NCBI RefSeq assembly: GCF_040362915.1 | Contig: NZ_AP029612.1 | Location: 2,294,001-2,358,000 of the forward strand | Direction: 5' to 3' | DNA: 64,000 nt | Origin: Sediminibacterium sp. KACHI17 | GTDB lineage: Bacteria; Bacteroidota; Bacteroidia; Chitinophagales; Chitinophagaceae | Shown: piece by piece, positions 16,649 to 24,828 of the stretch | Layout of the letters: each line of letters starts with the position of its first letter | Position numbering within the stretch: the first letter of the stretch is position 1 | The notes under the pieces: generated by a model | Seen by the model: only the letters and a program-made list of their open reading frames with translations | Told to the model about the DNA's origin: nothing | Database searches by the model: none | Program-made: the position numbers and the translations under genes

Positions 16649-17182
16649 ATGGAAAAAGAAGCGCTTGCACAACTGCTCCAACAGAATTATCTGCATGTCA
16701 TACAACAAATACGAAACTTGAATGATCGTGAACTACTGCATGCTCCGAAAGACAAATGGAACGCATTGCAGCAGCTTGATCATTTGATCAAAAGCGTAAG
16801 GCCTGTAAACATGGCCATGGGTTTGCCCAAATTTGTACTCAGCTGGAGATTTGGTATTGCCAACAGACCCTCACGCAGCTATGATGCACTTGTAGACCGG
16901 TATCATATCAAACTACAAGCTGGCGGAAGAGCATCGGGCGCTTTTGTACCGCCATTGCAGATAGATCCGGCAGACAAAGAAGCATTACTACAAAAGCTGC
17001 AATCAGTGGTACAAAAACTGGTACGAAAAACATTAAGGCAAAGTGAATTGTCATTAGACCGGTACATATTGCCTCATCCACTGTTGGGAAAACTTACACT
17101 TCGTGAAATGCTTTATTTTACAGCGTACCATGCCTCACATCATGGTAAAAGTATTGAGCATGGCTTGGTTTCATTAAATTAG
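16649..17182 (+). CDS. DinB-family protein, 177 aa
   Basis: A four-helix DinB/YfiT-type protein. WNALQQLDHLIKS (about 37-49) gives the first metal-binding His, and YHASHHGKSI (about 163-172) gives the other two. These proteins bind a divalent metal; some act in thiol transfer, most have no known role. Length is within the family range. It lies upstream of the META-domain gene on the same strand with a 72-base gap. Confidence 0.75.
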   Translation: MEKEALAQLLQQNYLHVIQQIRNLNDRELLHAPKDKWNALQQLDHLIKSVRPVNMAMGLPKFVLSWRFGIANRPSRSYDALVDRYHIKLQAGGRASGAFVPPLQIDPADKEALLQKLQSVVQKLVRKTLRQSELSLDRYILPHPLLGKLTLREMLYFTAYHASHHGKSIEHGLVSLN

Positions 17183-17254
17183 AAAGAACTACCATCTGTT
17201 AAAACATGCTAACAATAACTCGTATGGTATGACCTTTGCTACAGTTATACTATC

Positions 17255-17926
17255 ATGAAAGTCAGGTTTACCTTATTATCACTCCTATTCTTTTCCTTTG
17301 CTTTTAGCCAGCGAATGATATTCTATGTGGCTGATACAAAGGGCGATTGTTATGGAGTAGGTAAAGGATTATGCTTGCAGGTAAAAGAAAAACCAGATGA
17401 GCCTTATGCCTTATTTTATTCAGGTATAGAAGGATTTTCATATGAAGAAGGCTATCACTACAAGCTGGAGGTCATGCGAGTGAAAAAAGAACGTCCACCG
17501 GCAGATGGCAGTGCTTTCAATTATTATCTGATCAATATTATCAGTAAAGAGCGATCAAAAAATTATTCGCTGAAAAACACTCCGATCCCAGATCTGCGAT
17601 CACTTTCACTGGTGCGCATCAGCAAAAGTGGTAAAATGGAGATGGTAGATAACAGCATTACTCCTAATATCTCTTTTGATAAAAAAAATGGAAGGATCTC
17701 CGGGAAAGCCGGTTGTAACCGCTATTTCGGTAAAGTAAGTTTTGATCAACAACGTATTTTTATTTCAGGAGTGGGCTCAACACAAATGGCCTGCACCGAT
17801 ATGGAAATAGAGTCTCTATACCTGAAACATCTCACAGCGGTTAATCGCTATCAACTATCCGGAAATAATCTTCAGTTATTCCGTGATCAGGAACTTTTAT
17901 TGCAATTCATCGTTCCAGAGAATTAA
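17255..17926 (+). CDS. Exported DUF4377 plus META domain protein, 223 aa
   Basis: Signal peptide (about 1-18). Residues about 20-100 form a DUF4377-like domain (YVADTKGDCYGVGKGLCLQVKE, FSYEEGYHYKLEV). Residues about 125-220 form a META/HslJ domain (PNISFDKKNGRISGKAGCNRYFG, STQMACTDMEIE). The paired Cys of GKAGCNRY and QMACTD are typical for META. The combination is known in Bacteroidota envelope proteins; the function is not settled. Stand-alone, 44 bases before pnuC. Confidence 0.75.
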   Translation: MKVRFTLLSLLFFSFAFSQRMIFYVADTKGDCYGVGKGLCLQVKEKPDEPYALFYSGIEGFSYEEGYHYKLEVMRVKKERPPADGSAFNYYLINIISKERSKNYSLKNTPIPDLRSLSLVRISKSGKMEMVDNSITPNISFDKKNGRISGKAGCNRYFGKVSFDQQRIFISGVGSTQMACTDMEIESLYLKHLTAVNRYQLSGNNLQLFRDQELLLQFIVPEN

Positions 17927-17970
17927 GAATCTATTGTATTCAAGTCTGAATCTGTATTTTGCTCTTCTTT

Positions 17971-18594
17971 ATGAGCATTCAGGAATTCATCGATCAGTTT
18001 ATACAAGGAATCAGACAAACATCTGCTCTGGAGTTTGTAGCGGTGTCGGCTGGTATCGGTAGTGTATGGTTTAGCAGAAAAGAACATATACTGGTATATC
18101 CGATCGGACTGATCAATACACTGATCTATATCTATCTAAGTATAAAAGGACATTTATTTGGAGAAGCCAGCGTAAACTTTTATTACTCTGTAATGAGTAT
18201 TTATGGTTGGATTCTTTGGACTCGCAAAGACAGTTCTAAGAAGGAACTCCTGTTACATATTACCAACAGTAGTCGTAAAGAGTGGATACAACAACTGCTT
18301 TTCTTTGCTTTTTTCTATCTGCTCTTATTCACTCTTTTGAAATGGTTACAATCCAGTTTTGCACCCGAAGCCATTCCATGGGCAGATGCTTTTGCCAGTG
18401 CTTCAGCATACACAGGTATGTGGCTCATGGCCAGAAAAAAAACAGAGAGCTGGATCTGGTGGATCGCAACAAACATTGCTTCTATTCCGTTGTATTTTGT
18501 GAAAGGATATGTGTTCACCAGTGTACAATTCTTCATTTTATTGATACTGGCCATTTCAGGGTTGATCGAATGGAAGAAAAAAGCAAAACAATAA
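17971..18594 (+). CDS. pnuC: PnuC-type nicotinamide riboside transporter, 207 aa
   Basis: The ATG at 17971 (MSIQEFIDQF) is preferred over the upstream TTG. Seven to eight membrane helices carry the PnuC motifs: GSVWFSRKEHILVYPIGLINT (about 30-50), YYSVMSIYGWILWTR (about 70-84), and WIATNIASIPLYF (about 165-177). PnuC takes up nicotinamide riboside by facilitated diffusion, trapped by phosphorylation. The following NadR-like kinase gene fits this directly. A word-repeat lies between the two genes. Confidence 0.88.
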   Translation: MSIQEFIDQFIQGIRQTSALEFVAVSAGIGSVWFSRKEHILVYPIGLINTLIYIYLSIKGHLFGEASVNFYYSVMSIYGWILWTRKDSSKKELLLHITNSSRKEWIQQLLFFAFFYLLLFTLLKWLQSSFAPEAIPWADAFASASAYTGMWLMARKKTESWIWWIATNIASIPLYFVKGYVFTSVQFFILLILAISGLIEWKKKAKQ

Positions 18595-18596
18595 TA

Positions 18597-18672
18597 TAAA
18601 CTCCGTGTATCTCTGCGTAAGACTTTGTGCTTAACATTCACCGAGGCGTTTTACAGAGTTCACTACAAAATA
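18597..18672. repeat. Word-repeat R4b between pnuC and the NadR-like gene
   Basis: CTCCGTGTATCTCTGCGTAA and CACCGAGGCGTTTTACAGAG are partly complementary and share words with 8291-8342. Confidence 0.35.
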
Positions 18673-18691
18673 GCACAGCGTATTCTAAAGC

Positions 18692-19279
18692 ATGATTCAA
18701 AAGATCGTCATCCTTGGTCCGGAGTCTACCGGTAAGAGCACTTTATGTGAATTGCTAGCGCAGCATTATGCAACAGCCTGGTGCCCGGAATTTGCACGCG
18801 AATATCTCTTGACCAATGGAACCGAATATGGATTTGATGATCTGCTCACCATCGCTAAAGGACAATTGGCTTTGGAAGATGAGTATAGTGCCATGGTCCA
18901 TGGTCCATGGTCGATGGTCAATAGTGTTTGGGTGAATAGTAGAACCATGCAAACATCTGCACAACAACCTTTGCTATTCATTGATACCGATATGTACGTT
19001 ATGAAAGTATGGGCCGAATATGTATTTCAAAAATGTCATCAGTTTATTTTAGATGAAATTGTAGATCGTACATATGATCTGTACCTGTTATGTAAACCCG
19101 ATCTTCCCTGGGTGCAGGATGAGTTGCGTGAATATCCTGATGAAAAACCCAGACAAGAACTCTATCATATCTACCGGGATATCATGATGAATCAAAAAAC
19201 GCCTTGGGTAGAGATCAGTGGTGACTATGAACAGCGACTACAACAGGCAATAGCAGCAGTTGATGCTATTCGAAAATAA
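18692..19279 (+). CDS. NadR-like P-loop kinase (nicotinamide riboside kinase type), 195 aa
   Basis: A P-loop at residues 8-16 (GPESTGKST) is followed by AREYLLTNG, IDTDMYVMKVW (about 91-101) and ELREYPDEKPRQELYHIY. This is the AAA_28/NadR C-terminal kinase family that phosphorylates nicotinamide riboside. It sits directly after pnuC, giving an uptake-and-trap pair for NAD salvage. Residues about 67-90 (MVHGPWSMVNSVWVNS...) look foreign to the family and are encoded by a CCATGGTCC-type word-repeat inserted in frame just before the IDTD strand. Whether the enzyme stays active is unknown. Confidence 0.85.
   Translation: MIQKIVILGPESTGKSTLCELLAQHYATAWCPEFAREYLLTNGTEYGFDDLLTIAKGQLALEDEYSAMVHGPWSMVNSVWVNSRTMQTSAQQPLLFIDTDMYVMKVWAEYVFQKCHQFILDEIVDRTYDLYLLCKPDLPWVQDELREYPDEKPRQELYHIYRDIMMNQKTPWVEISGDYEQRLQQAIAAVDAIRK
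18886..18957. repeat. Word-repeat R7a inside the NadR-like gene
   Basis: CCATGGTCCATGGTCCATGG at about 18893-18911, followed by TCAATAGTG and GTGAATAGTAG words. The same words are intergenic at 28189-28231 and 12797-12862. The reading frame stays open through it. Confidence 0.6.
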
Positions 19280-19281
19280 TT

Positions 19282-20007
19282 TTATTTCCCGCGTAACAAC
19301 TGTTGCAGGTCTGCATCATCTTCTATATTCTGCATCTGTTTTAATATTTGTGGATAGCGCCAGCTTACCCTTCTGCTCATTGGTTTGGGGGTGAACTTTT
19401 TCGGATTTGGCAGACTGGCAATGATCATAGCAGCTTCAGCTCTTGATAGTTTTGAGGCAGATTTACCAAAATACTTTCTGGATGCGGCTTCCACACCGAA
19501 AATACCCGGTCCCATTTCAATCACATTGAGGTATACTTCCAATATTCTTTGTTTACCCCAGATCCATTCGATCATTTTAGTGAAATAAAGCTCTGGCACT
19601 TTTCTGATATACTTTGTAACACCACCCCCCTGCCACAGAAATACATTTTTTGCAGTTTGTTGTGTAATCGTACTTGCACCTCCGCCCAATGGAATTTTTG
19701 TTTTCTTTCCTTTTTTCCTGGGTTTCATGCTTCGTTCAATTGCGTCCCAATCAAACCCGCTATGATCCGGAAAAGTCTGGTCTTCACTGGCAATAGCAGC
19801 AAGTTTGATATTATAGGGTAATTGATCCCATGAAATGTAATCGCGTTTTAATCCATGAGAAAAACTATTGGTGATCTGAGTAATGGTGATGGGTGGCATT
19901 ACCCATCTGCAAAGAATGATATACGCCAAAGAACTCAAGAACAAGACTACCGTTGTTCGCCAGATGATGCGGCGACTTTTTCTCCAAAATGATCTTTTTT
20001 CTGCCAT
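19282..20007 (-). CDS. mtgA: Monofunctional peptidoglycan glycosyltransferase MtgA
   Basis: 241 residues. One membrane anchor (about 15-33) is followed by a GT51 domain with the catalytic Glu in ASEDQTFPDHSGFD (about 71-84), the second motif GGASTITQQTAKN (about 103-115), and YLNVIEMGPGIFGVEAAS (about 158-175). No transpeptidase domain follows, so it polymerises glycan strands from lipid II at the outer face of the inner membrane. It converges with the NadR-like gene, stop to stop within 3 bases. Confidence 0.93.
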   Translation of the reverse strand: MAEKRSFWRKSRRIIWRTTVVLFLSSLAYIILCRWVMPPITITQITNSFSHGLKRDYISWDQLPYNIKLAAIASEDQTFPDHSGFDWDAIERSMKPRKKGKKTKIPLGGGASTITQQTAKNVFLWQGGGVTKYIRKVPELYFTKMIEWIWGKQRILEVYLNVIEMGPGIFGVEAASRKYFGKSASKLSRAEAAMIIASLPNPKKFTPKPMSRRVSWRYPQILKQMQNIEDDADLQQLLRGK

Positions 20008-20019
20008 TAATACAAGATA

Positions 20020-20577
20020 CTATTTAACAGCTTGCGTAGAAATGATCTGCATTGAATATTTTTTTCTGATGCGGATAAAGGGTCTGTGTTTAAGCGCTTG
20101 TAACTTACCGATGAGTACGATACCTGCTGCAATACCAAGACTGGTAATATTATCACTGCGGAAAACGTTATCACTTTTAATGATACTGTTCAGCACGTTG
20201 ACGAAAATATAACTGGATCCTGCTAGTTGAAACAATGTACCGTTACCGATGATGCCACTTCTAAATCGATTGCCCGGCATACCAATGATCTCGGATATAT
20301 GAATACCCATTAATCCAAACCAGGAAGTATCTATTGTTGGAAATCCAAACTGGTTGGGGATCTGTCTTAGAATAAATGAATTGATATAAATGGAATCTGT
20401 TGTGATCTTCTTGATCTTTCCATCGATCCACTGTGTAGTGACATACTGAAAATGAATGAAATCATCTTTCACCCAACTTTTTACATTCCTGTTCTTTTCT
20501 TTAAAGACAAGAATGTTTGATTGAGCTTGAATTTTCTCCATGCATAGCAGTAAAAATAAGGCCCAGAGTAGTCTCAT
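20020..20577 (-). CDS. Hypothetical exported protein, 185 aa
   Basis: Signal peptide (MRLLWALFLLLCMEKIQAQ), then a beta-rich region (FIHFQYVTTQWIDGKIKKITTDSIYI) that resembles small PH-like or RNA-binding-like beta folds, and a weak hydrophobic stretch near 145-160 (LGIAAGIVLIGKL). It starts upstream of mtgA with a 12-base gap, so the two probably form an operon. No family is recognised. A role in the cell envelope is only suggested by the export signal and the neighbour. Confidence 0.6.
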   Translation of the reverse strand: MRLLWALFLLLCMEKIQAQSNILVFKEKNRNVKSWVKDDFIHFQYVTTQWIDGKIKKITTDSIYINSFILRQIPNQFGFPTIDTSWFGLMGIHISEIIGMPGNRFRSGIIGNGTLFQLAGSSYIFVNVLNSIIKSDNVFRSDNITSLGIAAGIVLIGKLQALKHRPFIRIRKKYSMQIISTQAVK

Positions 20578-20624
20578 GTAATGGAAAGATACTCAGAAAA
20601 TAAATGCTTGAAATTGTAAAATTG

Positions 20625-21278
20625 TTAAACCTGTTTCAATAAAGAAATCGCGCCCCAACATAACGCAATCCCAAAACCAATCAGGATCAATCCTGATAAT
20701 TTATTGATGTAGTGAAGGTTCTTGGCTGTTAGTCTAGAACGTAGCTTACCTGCAAGCATCACTTTGAGAATATCAGAAAGTAAAACGAATACCAGACAGG
20801 TACCAAATACGATCAATCGGTATTCATTGGGATGTTGAGCGGTTTGTGCATCAGCCAGAATTGCGGCGGTCCAGGCAAACCAGAAAAGAAATACACCCGG
20901 ATTCAATGTATTCATAAAATAACCGGATAGAAATATCGCGGCATAATCCCTCTTTCTGAATTTTTTATCAGCAATATTGTTTTCTTCATCGGTATGTACC
21001 TTTTTGAAGAACAAAGTATAGATACCTACTGCGATCAGAAAAATACTTCCTGCAATGGCAATGGCGGTTTTGTGTGATAATGCGGTATTGAATAAAGAGG
21101 TAAAAAAGTTGCAGACCAAAACCAATGAAATATCACTCGCTGAGACACCCGCTACAAATAAATAGCCCGCTTTATGGCCATTATTGATGCTTTGCTTGAT
21201 GATGGCAAAGATCACGGGTCCTACAGAGATACTCAGGATCAGACCCAGCAATATTCCTTTTAAAAACGGGGCAATCAT
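20625..21278 (-). CDS. LysE-family exporter, 217 aa
   Basis: Six membrane helices. The N-terminal signature GLILSISVGPVIFAIIKQSINNGHKAG (about 11-37) is the LysE/RhtB motif, and FMNTLNPGVFLFWFAW (about 120-135) is the conserved central helix. These proteins export amino acids or similar small metabolites; the substrate is unknown. A charged loop (KVHTDEENNIADKKFRKR) sits between helices 3 and 4. Stand-alone. Confidence 0.85.
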   Translation of the reverse strand: MIAPFLKGILLGLILSISVGPVIFAIIKQSINNGHKAGYLFVAGVSASDISLVLVCNFFTSLFNTALSHKTAIAIAGSIFLIAVGIYTLFFKKVHTDEENNIADKKFRKRDYAAIFLSGYFMNTLNPGVFLFWFAWTAAILADAQTAQHPNEYRLIVFGTCLVFVLLSDILKVMLAGKLRSRLTAKNLHYINKLSGLILIGFGIALCWGAISLLKQV

Positions 21279-21354
21279 TAAGGGGTAACTGTTTGATACC
21301 GAAAATAACGGCTAAAAATGTAAAATCAGCAGATTGTTTGACCAGTGGATAAAC

Positions 21355-21978
21355 TCAGCGAATGATCTTGGCTGAAATGATTTGATCTAAGCCCGGAAAA
21401 TTTTCCTGTAAATACGCATTGCCATAGAGATAAATGGAATCTTGTATCGGAGCAATTCGTTTACCGTATTGTGCATTGAACTTTGTGACCACATCCATGC
21501 CTTTGATAATCTTCCCAATTGGTGAGAATCCTTTGACACCGGAGCGGACGGTGGTATCCAGTTTTGGATTATCTACCATATTGATGAAGAGCTGTGTGGC
21601 TCTGCTGTTTGCTACATCACGCGCAAAAGCAACGATCCCTTTTTTGTGTTTTTGTAAAACAGGCTCATCCATGATCTTTTTATTATCCCAGAAAAAATTC
21701 AATTCAAATTTGTCTGAGATACCAAACTGTACAACGTAGTTGGGTTCTACCCGGTAGATCATGTTATGGTTGTAAAAACCACTGAGTACTAATTGGTACA
21801 ATCGGTCTACACCAATCGGCGACCATCTTCTGTAAGCCTCTAAAATGAAATTACCCTTTGTAGTAGTAAAGAGTACCTGAAAACTTTCAGGTGCTTTTCT
21901 TTTCAACAGTGCAAGATTTGGTACTTGTGCCTGTGTATGTAACCAACCCGACAATAATAAGATCAGTAATATTCTCAT
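21355..21978 (-). CDS. Periplasmic cyclophilin-type peptidyl-prolyl isomerase, 207 aa
   Basis: Signal peptide (about 1-17), then a cyclophilin core: TTKGNFILEAYRRWSPIGVDRLYQLVLSGFYN (about 39-70), MIYRVEPNYVVQFG (about 74-87), and RATQLFINM. The usual PPIase motif FHRV is altered to YRVEPN, and the Trp/Phe contacts are partly changed, so activity may differ. It overlaps the upstream GH3 gene by 4 bases (translational coupling). Confidence 0.85.
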   Translation of the reverse strand: MRILLILLLSGWLHTQAQVPNLALLKRKAPESFQVLFTTTKGNFILEAYRRWSPIGVDRLYQLVLSGFYNHNMIYRVEPNYVVQFGISDKFELNFFWDNKKIMDEPVLQKHKKGIVAFARDVANSRATQLFINMVDNPKLDTTVRSGVKGFSPIGKIIKGMDVVTKFNAQYGKRIAPIQDSIYLYGNAYLQENFPGLDQIISAKIIR

Positions 21979-23510
21979 TCAGTTACCAGTTCTTTTCTTA
22001 AAAATGCTTGCCAGTCTTCCAGCATCTTTCCTTTTAGCACGCGAGGAAACTTATGCTGTCCACCCACTTTCCCTTTCGAACGCATGAACTCCATGAATTG
22101 ATTTTCAGAGAGTACATCTAAAAACACTTCCTTCAATGCACTTTTTCTTTCCACTGCATAATCATCATTCAATTCTTTGAGTGAATTATCGATCAATTGT
22201 AACAGTTGTTGTTTATCTACTTTATCATCACAAGCAACAAACCAGTGATGGGCAAAAAAGCTTTCATAAGGAATACCTGCAACAGTGAATTCTGGAATTG
22301 AAATGTTCATTTTCTCACTGGCCAGTTGAATCGCTTTGTTCATATTGTCTACGCTAAGATGCTCTCCCACTAAACTCAGGAAATGCTTGGTTCTCCCGGT
22401 GATCACAATTTCACAACGATCTTTATCAACAAAACGAATTGTATCACCAATAAGATAGCGCCAGGTCCCTGCAGAAGTACTGATCAATAATGCATAATCC
22501 TTGCCTTCTTCCACTTCATGGATCATCAGCGCTTCAGGATTTTCAATCATCTCACCATCTGCATTGAAGTTGGTATCATCAAATGGCACAAACTCCATAA
22601 AAATATGCTCACTGGTCACCAATCGCATACCTTTTGCGAACTGACGATCCTGGTATGCAATAAATCCTTCACTGGCAAGATAGGTTTCAATATAAGTGAT
22701 AGGCTTACCAAGTAATTTTTCAAATCCTTTTTTATAAGGTTCGAAACTTACACCGCCATGTACAAAGAATGCGAGGTTAGGCCACATTTCATGAATATGA
22801 TTCAGCTTATATCGCTGGATCACCATTTCCATACACATTTGAATCCAGGCCGGAACACCTACAATAAAACCAATATCCCAATCGGGTGCTTTATCAACGA
22901 TCTCTTCTAGTTTTTTATTCCAATCTTTTTGTTTAGCGATCTTTTTCCCGGGTTTATAAAAAGGCTGAAACCAAAACGGAGCTTTTTTCTGGGTGATACC
23001 ACTCAGGTCACCGGCATAATAACCGGGTCCTTCTTTTTGTAGATCTGTGCTACCTCCCAAAGTCAGCCAACCCTTACCAATAGAACTGTAAGGGATATTT
23101 TCATAATTCCTCAAGCTGAATAACTGACGAATCATGACAAGCTTATTACCACTCAATAAATCATTGGTAACAGGAATGTATTTACTCGCAGCTTCACTGG
23201 TACCACTGCTTAATGCATAATATTTGATCTTGCCGGGCCAGCAGATATCAGGTATGCCTTCTAGTGTTTTGTGCCACCACTCCTGGTGTATCTTATTATA
23301 ATTAAAAGTAGGAACCAGCTCCTGAAATTTCTTACCCGGATGTTTACTTAATAAGATCTCATCAAATCGGTATTGCTGACCAAATGCAGTGAAACGCGCC
23401 TTGCGCAATAACTTCTTTAAGACCCTGATCTGTTGTCTGCGCGGATTGTTTTGCGGCAGTCTTAATGCTTTAAGAATCCTATTGGGAAGTTTTATATCGA
23501 AGATGGCCAT
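21975..23510 (-). CDS. GH3 auxin-responsive-promoter family protein, 511 aa
   Basis: Full-length GH3-type member of the acyl-adenylate-forming superfamily. The ATP-binding P-loop-like LSSGTSEAASKYIPVT lies at about 99-114, VHGGVSFEPYKKGFE at about 249-263, and WRYLIGDTIRFVD at about 351-363. Plant GH3 enzymes conjugate amino acids to acyl acids; the bacterial homologues, frequent in Bacteroidota, have no assigned substrate. The pairing with a periplasmic isomerase in an overlapping operon is conserved-looking but unexplained. No signal peptide. Confidence 0.88.
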   Translation of the reverse strand: MAIFDIKLPNRILKALRLPQNNPRRQQIRVLKKLLRKARFTAFGQQYRFDEILLSKHPGKKFQELVPTFNYNKIHQEWWHKTLEGIPDICWPGKIKYYALSSGTSEAASKYIPVTNDLLSGNKLVMIRQLFSLRNYENIPYSSIGKGWLTLGGSTDLQKEGPGYYAGDLSGITQKKAPFWFQPFYKPGKKIAKQKDWNKKLEEIVDKAPDWDIGFIVGVPAWIQMCMEMVIQRYKLNHIHEMWPNLAFFVHGGVSFEPYKKGFEKLLGKPITYIETYLASEGFIAYQDRQFAKGMRLVTSEHIFMEFVPFDDTNFNADGEMIENPEALMIHEVEEGKDYALLISTSAGTWRYLIGDTIRFVDKDRCEIVITGRTKHFLSLVGEHLSVDNMNKAIQLASEKMNISIPEFTVAGIPYESFFAHHWFVACDDKVDKQQLLQLIDNSLKELNDDYAVERKSALKEVFLDVLSENQFMEFMRSKGKVGGQHKFPRVLKGKMLEDWQAFLRKELVTE

Positions 23511-23571
23511 CGTCAGAATCAGGTTAAGTGAATATACGAAACTACATTAAAAGCGTGTAAAAACAGAGGCA

Positions 23572-24723
23572 TCAGTTGTTAAAGCTGATGGTAGCTGAAC
23601 CCGCAAAAATAAACCGAAAGAACATACCTTGATTCTTTTCCATCAAAGCAATGGCATCAGACATACGCATATCGGGGATACGGATCAATATTTGTTCAGC
23701 AGCATAGTTGCTGATCTCATCTTGAATGGACTTGATTGACTGTTGATGAAGATAGATGCTGGATAGATAACTATCAGTGATGCCATGCTGCGCAAGTGCT
23801 GAAAGTAGATGTGAGTGGTTTTCTTCTTTACAAATGACCAATAAGTTCTGATGTCTTTGGAGCAATGCCTCAGTAGCACCGGATCTTGCGATCTTTTTCT
23901 TGAGTTGAGTCATCCAGCTAAAGAACTGTATCAAAGGAGTTAGCATCCAGCTCAAGCGGTAATGTTTCTGTACGAATATCTTCATGGCTTCAAAGAAAAT
24001 GGCCGTATGAAAAACACTTTTGTGTTTCGAACTTTGTCCTTTGTAATGAACAATTGCAGGATGTCCGAGATATTGTAGGGTATAGCCTGATTCAGCAATA
24101 CGAAGACTAAGATCAATATCTTCTCCGTACATGAAATAATCTGTATCAAATCCGCCAAGGGCGTCAATAATGCTTTTACGAACCATCATGAAGGCACCGG
24201 CCAATACCTCTACCTGATGATTTTCCAAGGGAGAAAGATGTCCGAGTGCATACCGATTGAATAAGCCGGAAGAAGGAAACATACGGGCCAGTCCACTTAA
24301 CTTAAAGAAAGCGGTTTGCAGTGATGGTAAGGCCCTTTTACTTTCCGGTAAAAATTCACCCCAGCCGTTGATCATTCGAATCCCCAATGCTCCTGTTCGT
24401 TCGTGCGTATAAAAATGATCTAAACAAATGGATAAAGTATCAGCAGGAATAAGTGTATCGGGATTCAAAAAAAGAATGTAAGTGCCCGAAGCTTTTTGTA
24501 AACCCAGATTATTGGCTTTTGCAAATCCTAGATTGGTCTCAGAACGGATGAACTGTACATTCGGAAACAATGGTTGTAGGATGGGAATACAGTTATCGGT
24601 AGAGCCATTATCCACTACAATGATTTCATTGTCGATAGAATGAGAAGCGGCCAATACCGTATGCAGACACTGTTCTACAAATGCGCAAACATTATAATTG
24701 ACTATGATGATACTGAGTGTCAA
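23572..24723 (-). CDS. Family 2 glycosyltransferase, 383 aa (TTG start)
   Basis: GT2 catalytic domain: LSIIIVNYNVCAFVEQCLHTV at the very N terminus, DNGSTDNC (about 37-44), LFLNPDTLIP (about 87-96), and GGFDTDYFMYGEDIDLSLR (about 202-220). Homologues start 1-3 residues before the SIIIVNYN strand, so the TTG at 24723 is chosen. Another TTG lies at 24744, and no ATG occurs in a plausible place; the open frame to 24876 would run over the divergent phosphatase gene. The C-terminal region (about 270-383) is unassigned. Probably rhamnosyl-transferase-like surface glycan assembly. Confidence 0.8.
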   Translation of the reverse strand: MTLSIIIVNYNVCAFVEQCLHTVLAASHSIDNEIIVVDNGSTDNCIPILQPLFPNVQFIRSETNLGFAKANNLGLQKASGTYILFLNPDTLIPADTLSICLDHFYTHERTGALGIRMINGWGEFLPESKRALPSLQTAFFKLSGLARMFPSSGLFNRYALGHLSPLENHQVEVLAGAFMMVRKSIIDALGGFDTDYFMYGEDIDLSLRIAESGYTLQYLGHPAIVHYKGQSSKHKSVFHTAIFFEAMKIFVQKHYRLSWMLTPLIQFFSWMTQLKKKIARSGATEALLQRHQNLLVICKEENHSHLLSALAQHGITDSYLSSIYLHQQSIKSIQDEISNYAAEQILIRIPDMRMSDAIALMEKNQGMFFRFIFAGSATISFNN

Positions 24724-24764
24724 ATGATGGGTTTCAATATGCAATAATAAACAGAAGCGATCGA

Positions 24765-24802
24765 TTCGCTCTTGTTCTAAGGTGCTTGTTTCTTGTCCCT
24801 TA
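24765..24802. repeat. Shuffled-word repeat R6b in the divergent promoter region
   Basis: CGCTCTTGTTCTAAGGTGCTTGTTTCTTGTCC is the inverse-orientation word set of 13562-13626. It overlaps the -33 element of the phosphatase promoter. Confidence 0.35.
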
Positions 24803-24823
24803 ACCGTAGGTTCGCTATTTTTG
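24793..24823 (+). promoter_or_regulatory. Bacteroidota promoter TTG-N20-TATTTTTG, near-leaderless
   Basis: A TTG at 24793-24795, 20 bases, then TATTTTTG at 24816-24823, ending 5 bases before the ATG at 24829. Both boxes and the spacing fit the Bacteroidota housekeeping consensus. Confidence 0.6.
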
Positions 24824-24828
24824 TATAT

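Noticed and set aside
18595..18691. Riboswitch between pnuC and the kinase gene
   Set aside because: No conserved thiamine, NAD or other riboswitch core seen; the sequence is a word-repeat shared with 8291-8342.
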